Assembly: GCF_000187585.1 (NCBI RefSeq)
Contig: NZ_GL732463.1
Location: 946,038-1,010,037 of the forward strand
DNA length: 64,000 bases
Direction of reading: 5' to 3'
Source of the DNA: Streptococcus peroris ATCC 700780
GTDB taxonomy: Bacteria; Bacillota; Bacilli; Lactobacillales; Streptococcaceae
The notes beneath the pieces were generated by a model. That model did not search any database, had not been told where the DNA came from, and saw nothing but the letters and a program-made list of their open reading frames with translations. This document shows positions 35,043-44,539 of this stretch, piece by piece (the stretch's first letter is position 1; every line of letters begins with the position of its first letter). The position numbers and the translations under genes are program-made.

Positions 35043-36254
35043 TTAAACCAATTTATCTAAGAAACTTTCACCAATCATGGCAGTTTCAACTCCAAAGTTC
35101 TCTGCAATGGTCGCAGAGATATCAGAAAAGTGGCCAACTGGAAGCACACCGTTACCCTTGAAGGATGGGCTATAAGCCAAGAATGGGATGTATTCACGCG
35201 TATGGTCTGTACCAGCGTAGGTTGGGTCATTACCATGGTCAGCCGTAATCATTAAGAGGTCATCTTCACGCATGGCAGCGATGATTTCTGGCAAGCGCTC
35301 GTCAAACTCATGCAAGCAATCGCGGTAACCATGGGCATTGCGACGGTGTCCGTAAAGAGCATCAAAGTCTACCAAGTTGGTAAATGAGAAGCCTTCTTGG
35401 AACTCAGGAAGTCCCATGGTCTTAATCAAGGTATCCATACCGTGGCTATTGGATTTGTTGTGGCCCATATCATGGTTGATACCAGCACCGTTGAAGATAT
35501 CGTTAATCTTACCAACTGCATATGTATCAATACCTGCTTCATTCAATTTGTCCAAAACAGTTGGAGCAAATGGAGATACAGCCAAGTCACGACGGTTAGC
35601 CGTACGAGTGAAGTTTCCAGGCTCACCAACATAAGGACGAGCAATGATACGTCCTAGAAGAGCTGGGCGCTCAAGGGTAATTGAACGAGCGTATTCACAG
35701 ATACGGTAGAGTTCATCCAAAGGAATGATATCTTCGTGAGCTGCTATTTGAAGAACTGGGTCAGCTGATGTATAGATAATCAACTCGCCAGTTTCCATTT
35801 GGCGTGGTCCAAAGTCATCAATGACTGCTGTTCCTGAGTATGGTTTGTTGGCTTCACGAATAACCTTACGTCCTGAAAATTCTTCAATCTTCGTAATAAT
35901 TTCTTCTGGGAAACCATTCCAGAAAGTGTCAAAAGGTTCGGTGATGTTGAGTCCCATAATTTCCCAGTGACCAGTCATGGTGTCTTTCCCAAGAGAAACT
36001 TCTTGCAATTTTGTTGCATAACCAGTTGGATTGCTTTCAGCAGGAACCGTCTTCAATGGCACTTCACGAGGAATGTTTCCAAGCCCAATCTTCGCCATGT
36101 TTGGTACATTCAAACCGACGGTTTTTGAAATATGTCCAAGTGTATCAGATGCTCCATCAGGAACTCCTGCATTGACAAAGTTATTAGCATCTGGTGCCGC
36201 ACCGATTCCTACGGAATCCAAAACCACCAAGTGAATACGATTAAATTTAGACAT
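35043..36254 (-). CDS. deoB: Phosphopentomutase
   Basis: A 403-aa manganese enzyme of the alkaline phosphatase superfamily that interconverts (deoxy)ribose-1- and -5-phosphate. [13 protein letters not shown] has the first metal aspartate, DTMTGHWE the phosphorylated threonine region, and [19 protein letters not shown] the second metal site. GAAGGAGG ribosome site. It links nucleoside phosphorolysis to RpiA and DeoC. Confidence 0.96.
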   Translation of the reverse strand: MSKFNRIHLVVLDSVGIGAAPDANNFVNAGVPDGASDTLGHISKTVGLNVPNMAKIGLGNIPREVPLKTVPAESNPTGYATKLQEVSLGKDTMTGHWEIMGLNITEPFDTFWNGFPEEIITKIEEFSGRKVIREANKPYSGTAVIDDFGPRQMETGELIIYTSADPVLQIAAHEDIIPLDELYRICEYARSITLERPALLGRIIARPYVGEPGNFTRTANRRDLAVSPFAPTVLDKLNEAGIDTYAVGKINDIFNGAGINHDMGHNKSNSHGMDTLIKTMGLPEFQEGFSFTNLVDFDALYGHRRNAHGYRDCLHEFDERLPEIIAAMREDDLLMITADHGNDPTYAGTDHTREYIPFLAYSPSFKGNGVLPVGHFSDISATIAENFGVETAMIGESFLDKLV

Positions 36255-36266
36255 AAATGCCTCCTT

Positions 36267-36953
36267 CTATTTCTTTTCTTTTTTTGAAGTTAAAATCTGA
36301 ATACCATTTTGACCTGCTACGATAACCTTGTCTACCATTTGGTTAAACAAGCCGTGCTCAACGACACCAACCTCATGGTCTAACTCTTTCCCAAAACCGA
36401 TTGGATCTTCAATCACTTTCAAGTCTAAATCAATGATAAAGTTTTGCATATCTGTCACAAAACGTTGGCCAGCTTTTTCACGGAAGCTCGGTTTATAACC
36501 AGCTCGCTCAAAACGACGAAAAACTTGTTCTGCACCATACTGAATCACTTCTACAGGTAATTTAAAAGCCCCTAGTTTTTCGACTAGTTTGCTTTCATCA
36601 ACAACCCAGATGTATTCTTTGGACGGAGTTGCTACAACTTTCTCCATGAGAAGTGCACCACCACCACCTTTGATACCATTGTACTGGCCATCGACTTCAT
36701 CCGCACCATCTACAGTTACATCAACTTCATTGACTTCATCAATAGATTTTAGCGAAATATTTAGGCCTTCAGCCTGTTTACTGGTCGAACTCGAAGTCGT
36801 TACAGCTGTAATCTGCAGGCCTTCTTCCTTGATGCGACGACCTATTTCTTCCACAAAATAGTAGGCAGTGGAGCCTGTTCCAAGTCCGACAACCATCCCA
36901 TCCTTGACAAACTCAGCCGCCTTGATACCTGCCAGTTTTTTCAGATTTTCCAC
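36267..36953 (-). CDS. rpiA: Ribose-5-phosphate isomerase A
   Basis: A 228-aa enzyme converting ribose-5-phosphate to ribulose-5-phosphate. [23 protein letters not shown] and [13 protein letters not shown] are the phosphate and catalytic loops. Start is GTG at 36951-36953, eight bases after GGAGG. First gene of rpiA-deoB-DUF1697-punA-ClC-GATase(-deoD). Confidence 0.96.
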   Translation of the reverse strand: MENLKKLAGIKAAEFVKDGMVVGLGTGSTAYYFVEEIGRRIKEEGLQITAVTTSSSTSKQAEGLNISLKSIDEVNEVDVTVDGADEVDGQYNGIKGGGGALLMEKVVATPSKEYIWVVDESKLVEKLGAFKLPVEVIQYGAEQVFRRFERAGYKPSFREKAGQRFVTDMQNFIIDLDLKVIEDPIGFGKELDHEVGVVEHGLFNQMVDKVIVAGQNGIQILTSKKEKK

Positions 36954-36981
36954 TTATATACCTCCAAATAGAGCTTCTTTT

Positions 36982-36990
36982 ATTATATCA
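36982..36990 (-). promoter_or_regulatory. rpiA operon promoter
   Basis: TGATATAAT extended -10 on the minus strand (hexamer 36987-36982) with a weak ATGAAT 17 bases upstream; leader about 20 nt with GGAGG. Confidence 0.65.
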
Positions 36991-37020
36991 TGAATACGCT
37001 TCAAATTCATCCAAATATTG

Positions 37021-37050
37021 GAAAAACCCGAACATTTTATTTCGGGCTTA
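37021..37050 (-). terminator. Terminator of the U32 peptidase gene
   Basis: AAGCCCGAA-ATAAAATG-TTCGGGTTTTT on the minus strand, ahead of the rpiA promoter. Confidence 0.85.
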
Positions 37051-37056
37051 ATCTTT

Positions 37057-37986
37057 TTATTTTACCATATCAGGGTCGTAGTCATAAAATCCGGTATCAA
37101 GAAATCGATTTTTAGGGTGTAATTTGTGGACTTCCTCATCCAACATAAAGGCCTGGTCATGTGTAAAGTGACCTTCTTGAATCAAGTTACGCGCTTGGAT
37201 AAAGAGTTTTGCTATTTCTACGAAGTTTTGTCCTGGAGTGTAGAGACCTTCCAGTTTCCAGTGAGTAAATCCATGTTCTATCAATTCTGTCAACTTGGTC
37301 ATCAAATCAAGGTCATTGTTGGCGAAGATATGTGTCCCGTGATTATCCTCAAAAATAGAGTAATGACTCTCTGGGTCACTCGGTTCTGCTAAAAACAAAT
37401 CACGTTGACGTGTTTTTTCATCATGAATATGAGTAAAATTATAGTAATTTTGCAATAGAGGTCTCTTAGAATGGTGGATGACACTAGCACCGTATACCAA
37501 GACCTCAGCAGGAATTTCTAAAATTTCAGGCATTTTGAAAAGTTCTGCAGATGGGATTTCACGCGCCAAAACAGCTTCAGAAGCTCCTGCCTTTTGACCC
37601 CAGAAATTAATCTGACGACTACTTGTGACCATGGTTGAAGCGTCATAAATCGTTTTAAAACTATAACCATCACGGTTAACCACATAAAAAACACCTGCAT
37701 CCCCAACAGTAATGTAATCTGTTTTTATTTCTTCCAAAAAATCAAGGAAAGGCTTAATACGATCCATCTTATCTTGATGCATGAGTGCATTAACCGCTAC
37801 GACTAACGTTTTACCTGCATCATGAACCAAATTAGCAATGGTTCTCAGTTCTTCATAACTAAAGGTCTTTGGCAAACGAAGACCAAAATCTTTCTCACCG
37901 ACATAAATGCGGTCGACACCAGCTTGGAGTAGCTGTTTTACTTGTTCAATACTTTCAGCAGTTGCTGTAATAATAATCTTTTCCAT
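37057..37986 (-). CDS. U32 family peptidase-like protein
   Basis: About 309 aa from the ATG at 37984-37986 (MEKIIITATAESIEQVKQLL). TIM-barrel-like protein of the U32/YdcP-YhbU family with the family stretches GVDRIYVGEKDFGLRL and HDAGKTLVVAVNALMH; related enzymes cleave collagen or modify tRNA/ubiquinone. A proteolytic role is not certain. The upstream TGGTATAAT extended -10 ends seven bases before the ATG and there is no Shine-Dalgarno, so the message is predicted leaderless; the TTG eight codons upstream would lie before the promoter's -10. Confidence 0.85.
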   Translation of the reverse strand: MEKIIITATAESIEQVKQLLQAGVDRIYVGEKDFGLRLPKTFSYEELRTIANLVHDAGKTLVVAVNALMHQDKMDRIKPFLDFLEEIKTDYITVGDAGVFYVVNRDGYSFKTIYDASTMVTSSRQINFWGQKAGASEAVLAREIPSAELFKMPEILEIPAEVLVYGASVIHHSKRPLLQNYYNFTHIHDEKTRQRDLFLAEPSDPESHYSIFEDNHGTHIFANNDLDLMTKLTELIEHGFTHWKLEGLYTPGQNFVEIAKLFIQARNLIQEGHFTHDQAFMLDEEVHKLHPKNRFLDTGFYDYDPDMVK

Positions 37987-37993
37987 AGGTAAG

Positions 37994-38002
37994 ATTATAC
38001 CA
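37994..38002 (-). promoter_or_regulatory. Extended -10 promoter at the U32 gene start codon
   Basis: TGGTATAAT on the minus strand (38002-37994), then seven bases, then ATG at 37986. A start at the ATG adenine fits. Confidence 0.7.
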
Positions 38003-38055
38003 TATTTCAAAAAAATCAGCTATTCTTGAGAAATGAAAAGGTATTTTATGCAATT

Positions 38056-38075
38056 TGTAACAATCCTGTAACAAT
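38056..38075 (+). repeat. Tandem TGTAACAAT repeat in the DUF3270-like gene promoter
   Basis: TGTAACAAT occurs at 38056-38064 and 38067-38075, an 11-base period that puts both on one face of the helix. The second copy overlaps the -35 position of a TAAAAT -10 (38095-38100). Likely an activator or repressor site; regulator unknown. Confidence 0.6.
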
Positions 38076-38126
38076 TCTCTCTTCAAAAAAATGATAAAAT
38101 AGTAATGTATTGTTAAGGAGAGAAAC

Positions 38127-38402
38127 ATGCCCGCAAGAAAACTGCACCCGTATGAGTTAGAACAAGAAAGAATTAAAACTACTCAGTTTCAAGATTATGT
38201 TACGGAGAATACTTCTGTTGCTAGTGTAAAAGAAGTTCTATTTTTTGTAAACATTGCTTGTTTCTGTGTGTTTTTAGCAATCTTTAGTTTTATGTTCTTA
38301 TCGCTAAAATTAAATACTGTTTTATCCTTTGCTTTAGCAATTGGACTCAGTATGATCGTTTTGCAACTTCAACGAACGATTATCAAGAAAAAATTCAAAT
38401 AA
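38127..38402 (+). CDS. Small membrane protein, DUF3270-like
   Basis: A 91-aa protein with a charged N-terminal third (HPYELEQERIKTTQFQDYVT) and two hydrophobic helices (about residues 36-58 and 62-80), ending in a lysine-rich tail. It matches my memory of a streptococcal DUF3270 family; the label is tentative and function is unknown. AAGGAGAG ribosome site. It converges on ciaH and they share a terminator. Confidence 0.7.
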   Translation: MPARKLHPYELEQERIKTTQFQDYVTENTSVASVKEVLFFVNIACFCVFLAIFSFMFLSLKLNTVLSFALAIGLSMIVLQLQRTIIKKKFK

Positions 38403-38436
38403 AAAAACCTTTGATTACTCGAAGGTTTTTTTATTT
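38401..38436. terminator. Bidirectional terminator between ciaH and the 91-aa protein gene
   Basis: AAAAACCTT/AAGGTTTTT stem around a ten-base loop with A and T runs on both sides; overlaps the ends of both genes. Confidence 0.8.
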
Positions 38437-39765
38437 ATTTTTACGTTTAGATGGAGTCTGAATTGCTATCTTGACTTCAAAAATAGTTCCGTAAGGTTTG
38501 TTGTCTTTAACACTAATGCTACCTTTAAGTGCATCGGCGATTTGCTTGGCTAAAGACAGACCTAAACCGAAACCGCCCTTTTGGCGTGTCCTGGCTTTAT
38601 CAACGCGATAAAATCGATCGAAAATTTTCTTTTTATCTACTGCAGAAATACCGATTCCATTATCTGCTACCGTTAGATAGAGACTGCGTTCTGTCGTTGA
38701 AATCTCAAAATAAATATCTCCTTCTTCTTCTGTATACTTGACAGCATTGTCAAATAGAATGGTCATCAATTGCTTGAGGAGAAGTTTATCAGTAATAATG
38801 GTTCGATGAATACGATTCTCGAAACGAAAAACACGATTATTCTCGGATGCAATCATTTCAAAGTTGGTAAAGGTTGCGTTAAAGAAGTCTGGTTCTACTT
38901 CTGCAAGTTCAGGTTTAATTCCATCATCTCTACGTGCTAGATTGAGAAGATTCGTGGTTAGAAACCTCATATTTCTGACTTCTTCCAGACTTGAAGCAAT
39001 GCTCTCGCTTGACTCCATAATGGTAGCTTCTGGTTTTCTAAAAAGAGTTTCCAGACGATTTTGCAGAACAGCTAAAGGAGTACGTAGCTCATGACTAGCA
39101 TTTTCCACAAAACTCTTCTGTTTTTGAATGCTTTCCATTAAAGGTTTAACACTGACACGTGCAAGATAGAGACTAGCTAAGATAGATAGAATCCAAAAGC
39201 TCGCCATAACTACCACAATTAGCTGTTCGTGATTTTGGCTAATCTGTTCTAGCTGACTCGTATTTATCAGGACAGCAGCATACTTAATGTTAGTCGAAAC
39301 TGAATCAATGTTCATCTCTGTCAAAACAGCACGGTAAACCTCATCTTGGCCATAGCTATTTATTACATGAAGCTGGCGTATATGGTTTAAATCCTTTTTA
39401 TTGAATGTTATTTTATCTAACCCTAAAAAGCGGTTCCCAGTCACCAATTGATTGAGGTTCGAATCCAACAAAATAACTTCCGTATTGGAACTGATTGTAA
39501 CCTTTTTGTCCGAATTCGAAGTGACATCTCCTCCGTTTATATCCTTTAGGTTTTCTGATGCACGATTTACTGCTAATTGAATAACATTCTGAGGATTATT
39601 ACTAAGTGCTAAAAGCTTCTCATCCACTGACGTATAAAGACTGGAGTGCATAACTTGGAGAATAATCAAGGTCATAGCAGAGAAAATCAGCGTGAATACT
39701 CCAAAGTTTCGGATAAAGTAGCTGAAATCTTCTGCATACCAATTATTTTTAATTTTATTGAACAT
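38431..39765 (-). CDS. ciaH: CiaH sensor histidine kinase
   Basis: Membrane sensor of the CiaRH two-component system, 444 aa. Two transmembrane helices (about 23-43 and 182-202) flank an extracellular domain; H-box [17 protein letters not shown] has phosphoacceptor H225; then N box DNAVKYT and G boxes GIGISAVD and [10 protein letters not shown]. In pneumococci CiaRH controls competence, beta-lactam tolerance and small RNAs. The start overlaps the ciaR end by 11 bases. The input signal cannot be inferred from sequence. Confidence 0.96.
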   Translation of the reverse strand: MFNKIKNNWYAEDFSYFIRNFGVFTLIFSAMTLIILQVMHSSLYTSVDEKLLALSNNPQNVIQLAVNRASENLKDINGGDVTSNSDKKVTISSNTEVILLDSNLNQLVTGNRFLGLDKITFNKKDLNHIRQLHVINSYGQDEVYRAVLTEMNIDSVSTNIKYAAVLINTSQLEQISQNHEQLIVVVMASFWILSILASLYLARVSVKPLMESIQKQKSFVENASHELRTPLAVLQNRLETLFRKPEATIMESSESIASSLEEVRNMRFLTTNLLNLARRDDGIKPELAEVEPDFFNATFTNFEMIASENNRVFRFENRIHRTIITDKLLLKQLMTILFDNAVKYTEEEGDIYFEISTTERSLYLTVADNGIGISAVDKKKIFDRFYRVDKARTRQKGGFGLGLSLAKQIADALKGSISVKDNKPYGTIFEVKIAIQTPSKRKNK

Positions 39766-40429
39766 GTTTTAAAATATACCCAACACTTCTTAAGGTTTGG
39801 AGGTTTTCAGCAAAGTCTGATCCCTTTAATTTCTTACGGACTTTTGAAACGTAAACTTCAACAACCGATATAGTGGTATCACTGTCAAATCCCCACAAAC
39901 GATCAAAAATTTGGGTCTTAGGTAAAATAACATTTTGATTTTGGAGGAAATAAACTAATAATTCAAATTCTTTTCCGAGTAGCTCCACCACCGTGCCGTC
40001 AACTCGAACTTCATTGGTAGAAAGATTGACAGTCAAATCACCATAGGAAAGAGTATTTTCATTAAACTTACCTGAACGTTTGAGAAGAGCTTGAATCCGC
40101 ATCTTGAGCTCTTCCAAGTAGAAAGGCTTAGTCAGATAATCATCCGCACCGAGTTCAAATCCGTGTCCCTTATCATCAATACTTTCCTTGGCAGTCATGA
40201 TGAGAACCGGTGTCGATACTCCCTTCTCACGTAATTCTTTCAAGACTTGGAAACCATTTTTTTCGGGCAACATCAAGTCTAAAAGAATCAAGTCATAAAC
40301 GCCACTCTCTGCTTCGTAAAGACCTTCTTCTCCATCAAAAACCTGCATGACATCCGCAAAATCATCTAAAAAATCAAATACAGAATTTGATAGGCTTAAG
40401 TCATCTTCCACTAATAGAATCTTGATCAT
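39755..40429 (-). CDS. ciaR: CiaR response regulator
   Basis: A 224-aa OmpR/PhoB-type regulator starting [10 protein letters not shown]. Phosphoacceptor D51 in [16 protein letters not shown]-box ADDYLTKPF, and a winged-helix DNA-binding domain from about 130 ([32 protein letters not shown]). Start placed at ATG 40427-40429 with AAGGAGG upstream; in-frame TTG codons two and one before are possible. It binds TTTAAG direct repeats in pneumococci; a candidate site lies in its own promoter. Confidence 0.96.
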   Translation of the reverse strand: MIKILLVEDDLSLSNSVFDFLDDFADVMQVFDGEEGLYEAESGVYDLILLDLMLPEKNGFQVLKELREKGVSTPVLIMTAKESIDDKGHGFELGADDYLTKPFYLEELKMRIQALLKRSGKFNENTLSYGDLTVNLSTNEVRVDGTVVELLGKEFELLVYFLQNQNVILPKTQIFDRLWGFDSDTTISVVEVYVSKVRKKLKGSDFAENLQTLRSVGYILKHVQ

Positions 40430-40453
40430 CAACAATTCCTCCTTGTTAAGACT

Positions 40454-40486
40454 ATTATAGCAAAATTATCTTAAAAAAAACTCAAC
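40454..40486 (-). promoter_or_regulatory. ciaR promoter with CiaR-like box
   Basis: TATAAT -10 on the minus strand (40459-40454) is preceded by ten bases, then TTTAAG (40475-40470), five T, then GTTGAG (40486-40481). CiaR sites are known as TTTAAG-N5-TTTAAG; the proximal half matches fully and the distal half four of six. This fits autoregulation. The box lies in the 3' arm and T-run of the pepN terminator. Confidence 0.7.
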
Positions 40487-40516
40487 TTTCCTTGATTTAC
40501 AAGGAGAAAGTTGAGT
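40472..40516 (-). terminator. pepN terminator
   Basis: On the minus strand ACTCAACTTTCTCCTTG pairs with CAAGGAAAGTTGAGT (two-base bulge) around TAAAT and is followed by seven to eight T. Confidence 0.9.
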
Positions 40517-40544
40517 TTTACTTTTCTTTTATAGAATCAATCTA

Positions 40545-43091
40545 TTATGCCATCGCATATTGAGCAATAACAGCTTCAACTGCTGCTTTTTCACGGTTAA
40601 TCAAGTCTACGCGAGCTGCGATTTCCTTGATACCCATACCAATATTACGGCTCAAAGCAAGGTCAGATAATTGTGGTTCAAAGAAGGCCTTGTATTCAGC
40701 TAAACGTTCAGCTGTTTTAAAAGTACGTGCTGGAATAATCACAAAGCTATCAAAGCTCATGTCTCCACCAAGAGCGGCTTTAATCCATTCCCAATTGTCA
40801 CGCGCCCAAGTCCAAACAGTTTCTTGAGTTGCTTCATGGCCTAAGAATTGAAGATACCAAGCAGAAAGGTCTTGAGGTTTCACCACAAATTTATCCTTCC
40901 AAGTTGCAATCAACATTTGGATATTGGCTTCATCAGTACTGTAAGCCAAGGCTGCTGCTAATTGACGTTTAAAGACAGCATCAGTCGCATGTGTGTATAG
41001 TTCAAGGTAAGTTTCTACGAGTTCTTTACTTTCATGATGTTTGATTTCATTGATCAAAATCTGAGCTCGTGTCGCTGCTGGAAGGCTTGTAAGATTTTCC
41101 TTATGAGCTGCGAAAATTTGGCTCGTTGCTTGACTAGCTCCTTCGTCATTTGAACGAATCATCATTGATACAGCCATTTGACGAACCAACTCATCCTCAT
41201 CTGCTTCACCTACTTTTGCTTCCAATCCTAGGCGTTCATAATTGTGACGGGATAATTTGGCAACAAGAGCTTTGAAATCATGCTCAGTTTGAGTGCCTTC
41301 GTCGATAAAGCGTTCAAGAGCAACAATCACTTGAGCAACTGCTGATACTACAAGATAAGATTCTTCCTTAGCAAGTTGATCCACTACTGGAAGCAAATCT
41401 GCGTAAGAAACCTGACCTGCTTCAGCTAACAAGCGACGTTCTTGGACGATTTGAAGCTTACTTGTATTATCTAGTTTAGATAAATCCGCTAGGACTGCAT
41501 CAAGCAATTCACCTTGGTAATCTGTAATATAATGAGCAGTATTTTCAGTGTTAAGACGAAGAGCTGTTTTGTTTTCAGCAAGCAAAGCTGCGTAACCAGG
41601 AATTTCGATACTTTCAGTTTCAAGTGTATCTGGCAAGCCTTTCCAGTTACTGTTAAGAGGTACTACCCAGAGACGATTCTTGTCTTCATGCTCACCGATG
41701 AAGAATTGTTTTTGTGAAATCTTCAAGACATCATTCTCAACTTTGACAGTGAGAACTGGATAACCAGGTTGTTCCAACCAAGAATCCATAAAGGCAGCAA
41801 CATCACGACCTGATGCTTGACCAAGAGCATTCCAAAGGTCACGACCAATGGTATTGCTATACTGATGTTTTTCAAAGTAAGCATGCAAGCCTTTGGCAAA
41901 ATCAGCATCTCCTAACCAGCGACGAAGCATATGCATGAGACGGCTACCTTTGGCATAGACAATCGCACCGTCAAAGAGCGTATTGATTTCATCAGGATGC
42001 TTCACTTCAACGTGAACTGATTGAACACCATCTGTTGCATCACGTTTAAGAGCAGCTGGTACGCCACCTGTTTGGAAATCTTCAAAGATGTTCCAGCTTG
42101 GTTCAATCGCATTTACACAGACGTATTCCATCATATTGGCAAAGCTTTCATTGAGCCAAAGGTCATCCCACCATCTCATGGTTACAAGGTTACCAAACCA
42201 TTGGTGAGCCAATTCGTGTGCTACAACAAGAGCAACTTGTTGGCGGCTAGCAACTGATGAATTTTCATCTACAATTAAGCAAACTTCGCGGTAGGTTACG
42301 AGACCCCAGTTTTCCATAGCTCCAGCAGAGAAGTCTGGAATTGCGATATGAAGAGATTGTGGAATTGGATATTTAACCCCATAATAATCTTCATAAAATT
42401 CGATGGCACGAACAGCGATATCCAAAGAAAAATCAAGGTTTGTTAGTGGATGCGCCTTGGTAGAGTATACTCCTACAAGCGTGCCATTTTTAGTGTGGGC
42501 AGTCACGCCTTGCAAATCACCTGCTACAAAAGCAAGCAAGTAAGAAGACATACGAGGGGTTGTTGCAAACTTCCAGATACCTGTTTCCTTGCGGTTGTCT
42601 ACTTCGATTTCAGGCATATTTGACAAGGCTAACTCACCTTCAGCTTGGTCAAAACGAAGAGATAGATCAAAGGTTGCTTTTGCTTCTGGTTCATCCACAC
42701 ATGGGAAAGCTTCGCGAGCAAAATGGCTCTCAAACTGAGTTGATAAAACTTCTTTCTTTTCACCATCAAGAGTGTAGTACGATGGGTAAATACCAGTCAT
42801 ATTGTCTGTAATCTTCCCAGAAAAAGCAAGGGTCAACTCCACTTGACCAGCTTCAGCGAGTTCGATATGAAGGGCTTCATTCTCGTGATCAACTGTAAAA
42901 GGACGAGCTTGACCTGCTACTTCTACAGAAGCAATTTCCAAATTCTTTTGGTGAAGAGAAATTTTGTCGCTCTTAGCGTGCCCAGAGATTGTAACCTTAC
43001 CTGAGAAAGTCTTTGACTCACGACTCAAATCTAAAAACAAATCATAATGTTCAGGTACAAATTGATGAATAAAATGTTCAACTGCTTGCAT
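40545..43091 (-). CDS. pepN: Aminopeptidase N (lysyl aminopeptidase)
   Basis: Zinc metallopeptidase of family M1, 848 aa from the ATG at 43089-43091 (six bases after GGAG; the adjacent ATG is too close). Exopeptidase motif GAMEN at 257-261, zinc site HELAH at 292-296 with the distal glutamate E315 in NESFAN. A cytosolic enzyme that frees N-terminal residues from imported peptides. It lies upstream of ciaRH and ends at a strong terminator. Confidence 0.97.
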   Translation of the reverse strand: MQAVEHFIHQFVPEHYDLFLDLSRESKTFSGKVTISGHAKSDKISLHQKNLEIASVEVAGQARPFTVDHENEALHIELAEAGQVELTLAFSGKITDNMTGIYPSYYTLDGEKKEVLSTQFESHFAREAFPCVDEPEAKATFDLSLRFDQAEGELALSNMPEIEVDNRKETGIWKFATTPRMSSYLLAFVAGDLQGVTAHTKNGTLVGVYSTKAHPLTNLDFSLDIAVRAIEFYEDYYGVKYPIPQSLHIAIPDFSAGAMENWGLVTYREVCLIVDENSSVASRQQVALVVAHELAHQWFGNLVTMRWWDDLWLNESFANMMEYVCVNAIEPSWNIFEDFQTGGVPAALKRDATDGVQSVHVEVKHPDEINTLFDGAIVYAKGSRLMHMLRRWLGDADFAKGLHAYFEKHQYSNTIGRDLWNALGQASGRDVAAFMDSWLEQPGYPVLTVKVENDVLKISQKQFFIGEHEDKNRLWVVPLNSNWKGLPDTLETESIEIPGYAALLAENKTALRLNTENTAHYITDYQGELLDAVLADLSKLDNTSKLQIVQERRLLAEAGQVSYADLLPVVDQLAKEESYLVVSAVAQVIVALERFIDEGTQTEHDFKALVAKLSRHNYERLGLEAKVGEADEDELVRQMAVSMMIRSNDEGASQATSQIFAAHKENLTSLPAATRAQILINEIKHHESKELVETYLELYTHATDAVFKRQLAAALAYSTDEANIQMLIATWKDKFVVKPQDLSAWYLQFLGHEATQETVWTWARDNWEWIKAALGGDMSFDSFVIIPARTFKTAERLAEYKAFFEPQLSDLALSRNIGMGIKEIAARVDLINREKAAVEAVIAQYAMA

Positions 43092-43216
43092 CATTTTCTC
43101 CTATTCTATATTTCAGAGCTCATTGGCTCTTCTTTCAAACAATCCTATTTTATCATATTTTGAGCTAGAAAGAAGGTTTGGGACGGTTTTTGCCCAATTT
43201 TCTTTCTAATTTTTAA

Positions 43217-43657
43217 CTATAAGGGATAAACCTTGCGAAATTCTTCTAAAACCACCTTGCTGTCAGGTGTAAAAGTCAGTCCTGCTTCTCCTAACCAGTC
43301 TTTGAAAAAGACTTCATGAACCTGACGCCAATAGGCTAAAGATTTGTCTCCCTCACCTTCCTTATAGGCATGATCAGCTGACACTTGATGGAAGGGCTGA
43401 ACAGAAACCTTGGTAATTTCGATAATGCAGACAGCTTGATCTTGACTGTCTAAAACAACATCAAAGGACCCTTCTTGTGGCAGGGGGTCGTTATCAACTG
43501 CATAAAGATCATAGGCTGATGCAGTTGCCGTTTTTTCACCTTTTAGAACCAAGTCAGCTAAGAGATCGGCTTCTACTCCAAAAGCCCAGGCATCGATTTC
43601 ATCTCCGATCAAGGGATTGATTTTTTTGTAGGCATTCCACATTTCTTGAGGTGTCAT
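43217..43657 (-). CDS. ASCH domain protein
   Basis: A 146-aa protein of the ASCH/PUA-like fold (older name DUF437): core GEKTATASAYDLYAVDNDPLP and the FKDWLG end. The fold binds RNA or nucleotides and related proteins act as amidases or translation factors; the role here is unknown. AAGGAG ribosome site. Its first 59 bases are overlapped by the TIM-barrel gene's end. Confidence 0.85.
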   Translation of the reverse strand: MTPQEMWNAYKKINPLIGDEIDAWAFGVEADLLADLVLKGEKTATASAYDLYAVDNDPLPQEGSFDVVLDSQDQAVCIIEITKVSVQPFHQVSADHAYKEGEGDKSLAYWRQVHEVFFKDWLGEAGLTFTPDSKVVLEEFRKVYPL

Positions 43658-44501
43658 GGGTTCTCCTTCGTAATTTTTTACTTTCTTCTTTTATATGTTT
43701 AAGATGGTCTGGATGGTCAATTTCTAAATCAAAAATCTCTGGAATAGAGCTGTAATGGAGAATACATTCGATACCGATCTGATTCATTTTTTGTATGAAA
43801 GAAGTATTCAGATAGCCTGCTACAGCGAAATCTATCTTTTTCATCCTTGCTTTATCCTGCATCTGTCTCAGCATTTCTAACATAATGGGACTTTCCATAT
43901 CATGCCATTGACTGTTTCTTACAGTCGCAAAAATAAAAGAAGTTAAATCATTCATTCCAACTACAATCTTTGAAATGCCCGTTTCCAGTATCCTGTCCAA
44001 GTCGAAATAAGCTGATGGTAATTCAATCATCGTGCCAACCTTCCCAGTAAAACCATACTGACGCAATACTGTAATAGTTTGTTTTAATTGTTCGGCACCA
44101 TTGACAAAAGGAAAAATAACAGACAGATTGGGATTAGTTTGAAAAACTTCTGTAACAACATTTGCCTCAGCCTGAAATTCATCTGGACACGCCAACAAAC
44201 GCCTGATACCTCTGTATCCAAATAAGGGGTGGCGTTCGTCAAAATACTCTTTAGTCCCGTCTAGAATATTTGCTTCTGCATTTGTTAACTCTGAAAAGCG
44301 ATACCAGACTTCTTCATCTGAGTACAAATGACAAATAGTGTCTAGATAATCTTTCACAAATTGCTGACAATTTGGTAATAGTATGTTTTGGTTTAGTTCT
44401 CTCAACAAGTATTCCCCACGAATCAAGCCGACGTGGTGCAATAAATGGGGATAAACTTTTTCAACAATTTTTTCGCCACTAAGAGCTAGTTGATTTTGCA
44501 T
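43599..44501 (-). CDS. PEP synthase-like TIM-barrel domain, free-standing
   Basis: About 300 aa from the ATG at 44499-44501, nine bases from GAGGTGA. It looks like the C-terminal PEP/pyruvate-binding barrel of PpsA/EI/PPDK enzymes: VGLIRGEYLLRE, FDERHPLFGYRGIRRLLACPDEF, GTMIELPSAY and VVGMNDLTSF. The ATP-grasp and swivelling phosphohistidine domains are missing, so it cannot do the normal phosphotransfer alone. The last 20 or so residues (after KEESKK) read through the ASCH start and look unnatural, as if a stop were lost by an indel in the A-run. Confidence 0.75.
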   Translation of the reverse strand: MQNQLALSGEKIVEKVYPHLLHHVGLIRGEYLLRELNQNILLPNCQQFVKDYLDTICHLYSDEEVWYRFSELTNAEANILDGTKEYFDERHPLFGYRGIRRLLACPDEFQAEANVVTEVFQTNPNLSVIFPFVNGAEQLKQTITVLRQYGFTGKVGTMIELPSAYFDLDRILETGISKIVVGMNDLTSFIFATVRNSQWHDMESPIMLEMLRQMQDKARMKKIDFAVAGYLNTSFIQKMNQIGIECILHYSSIPEIFDLEIDHPDHLKHIKEESKKLRRRTHDTSRNVECLQKNQSLDRR

Positions 44502-44539
44502 GTTCATTCACCTCGTCTTAAAAGATACAATATCAGATA

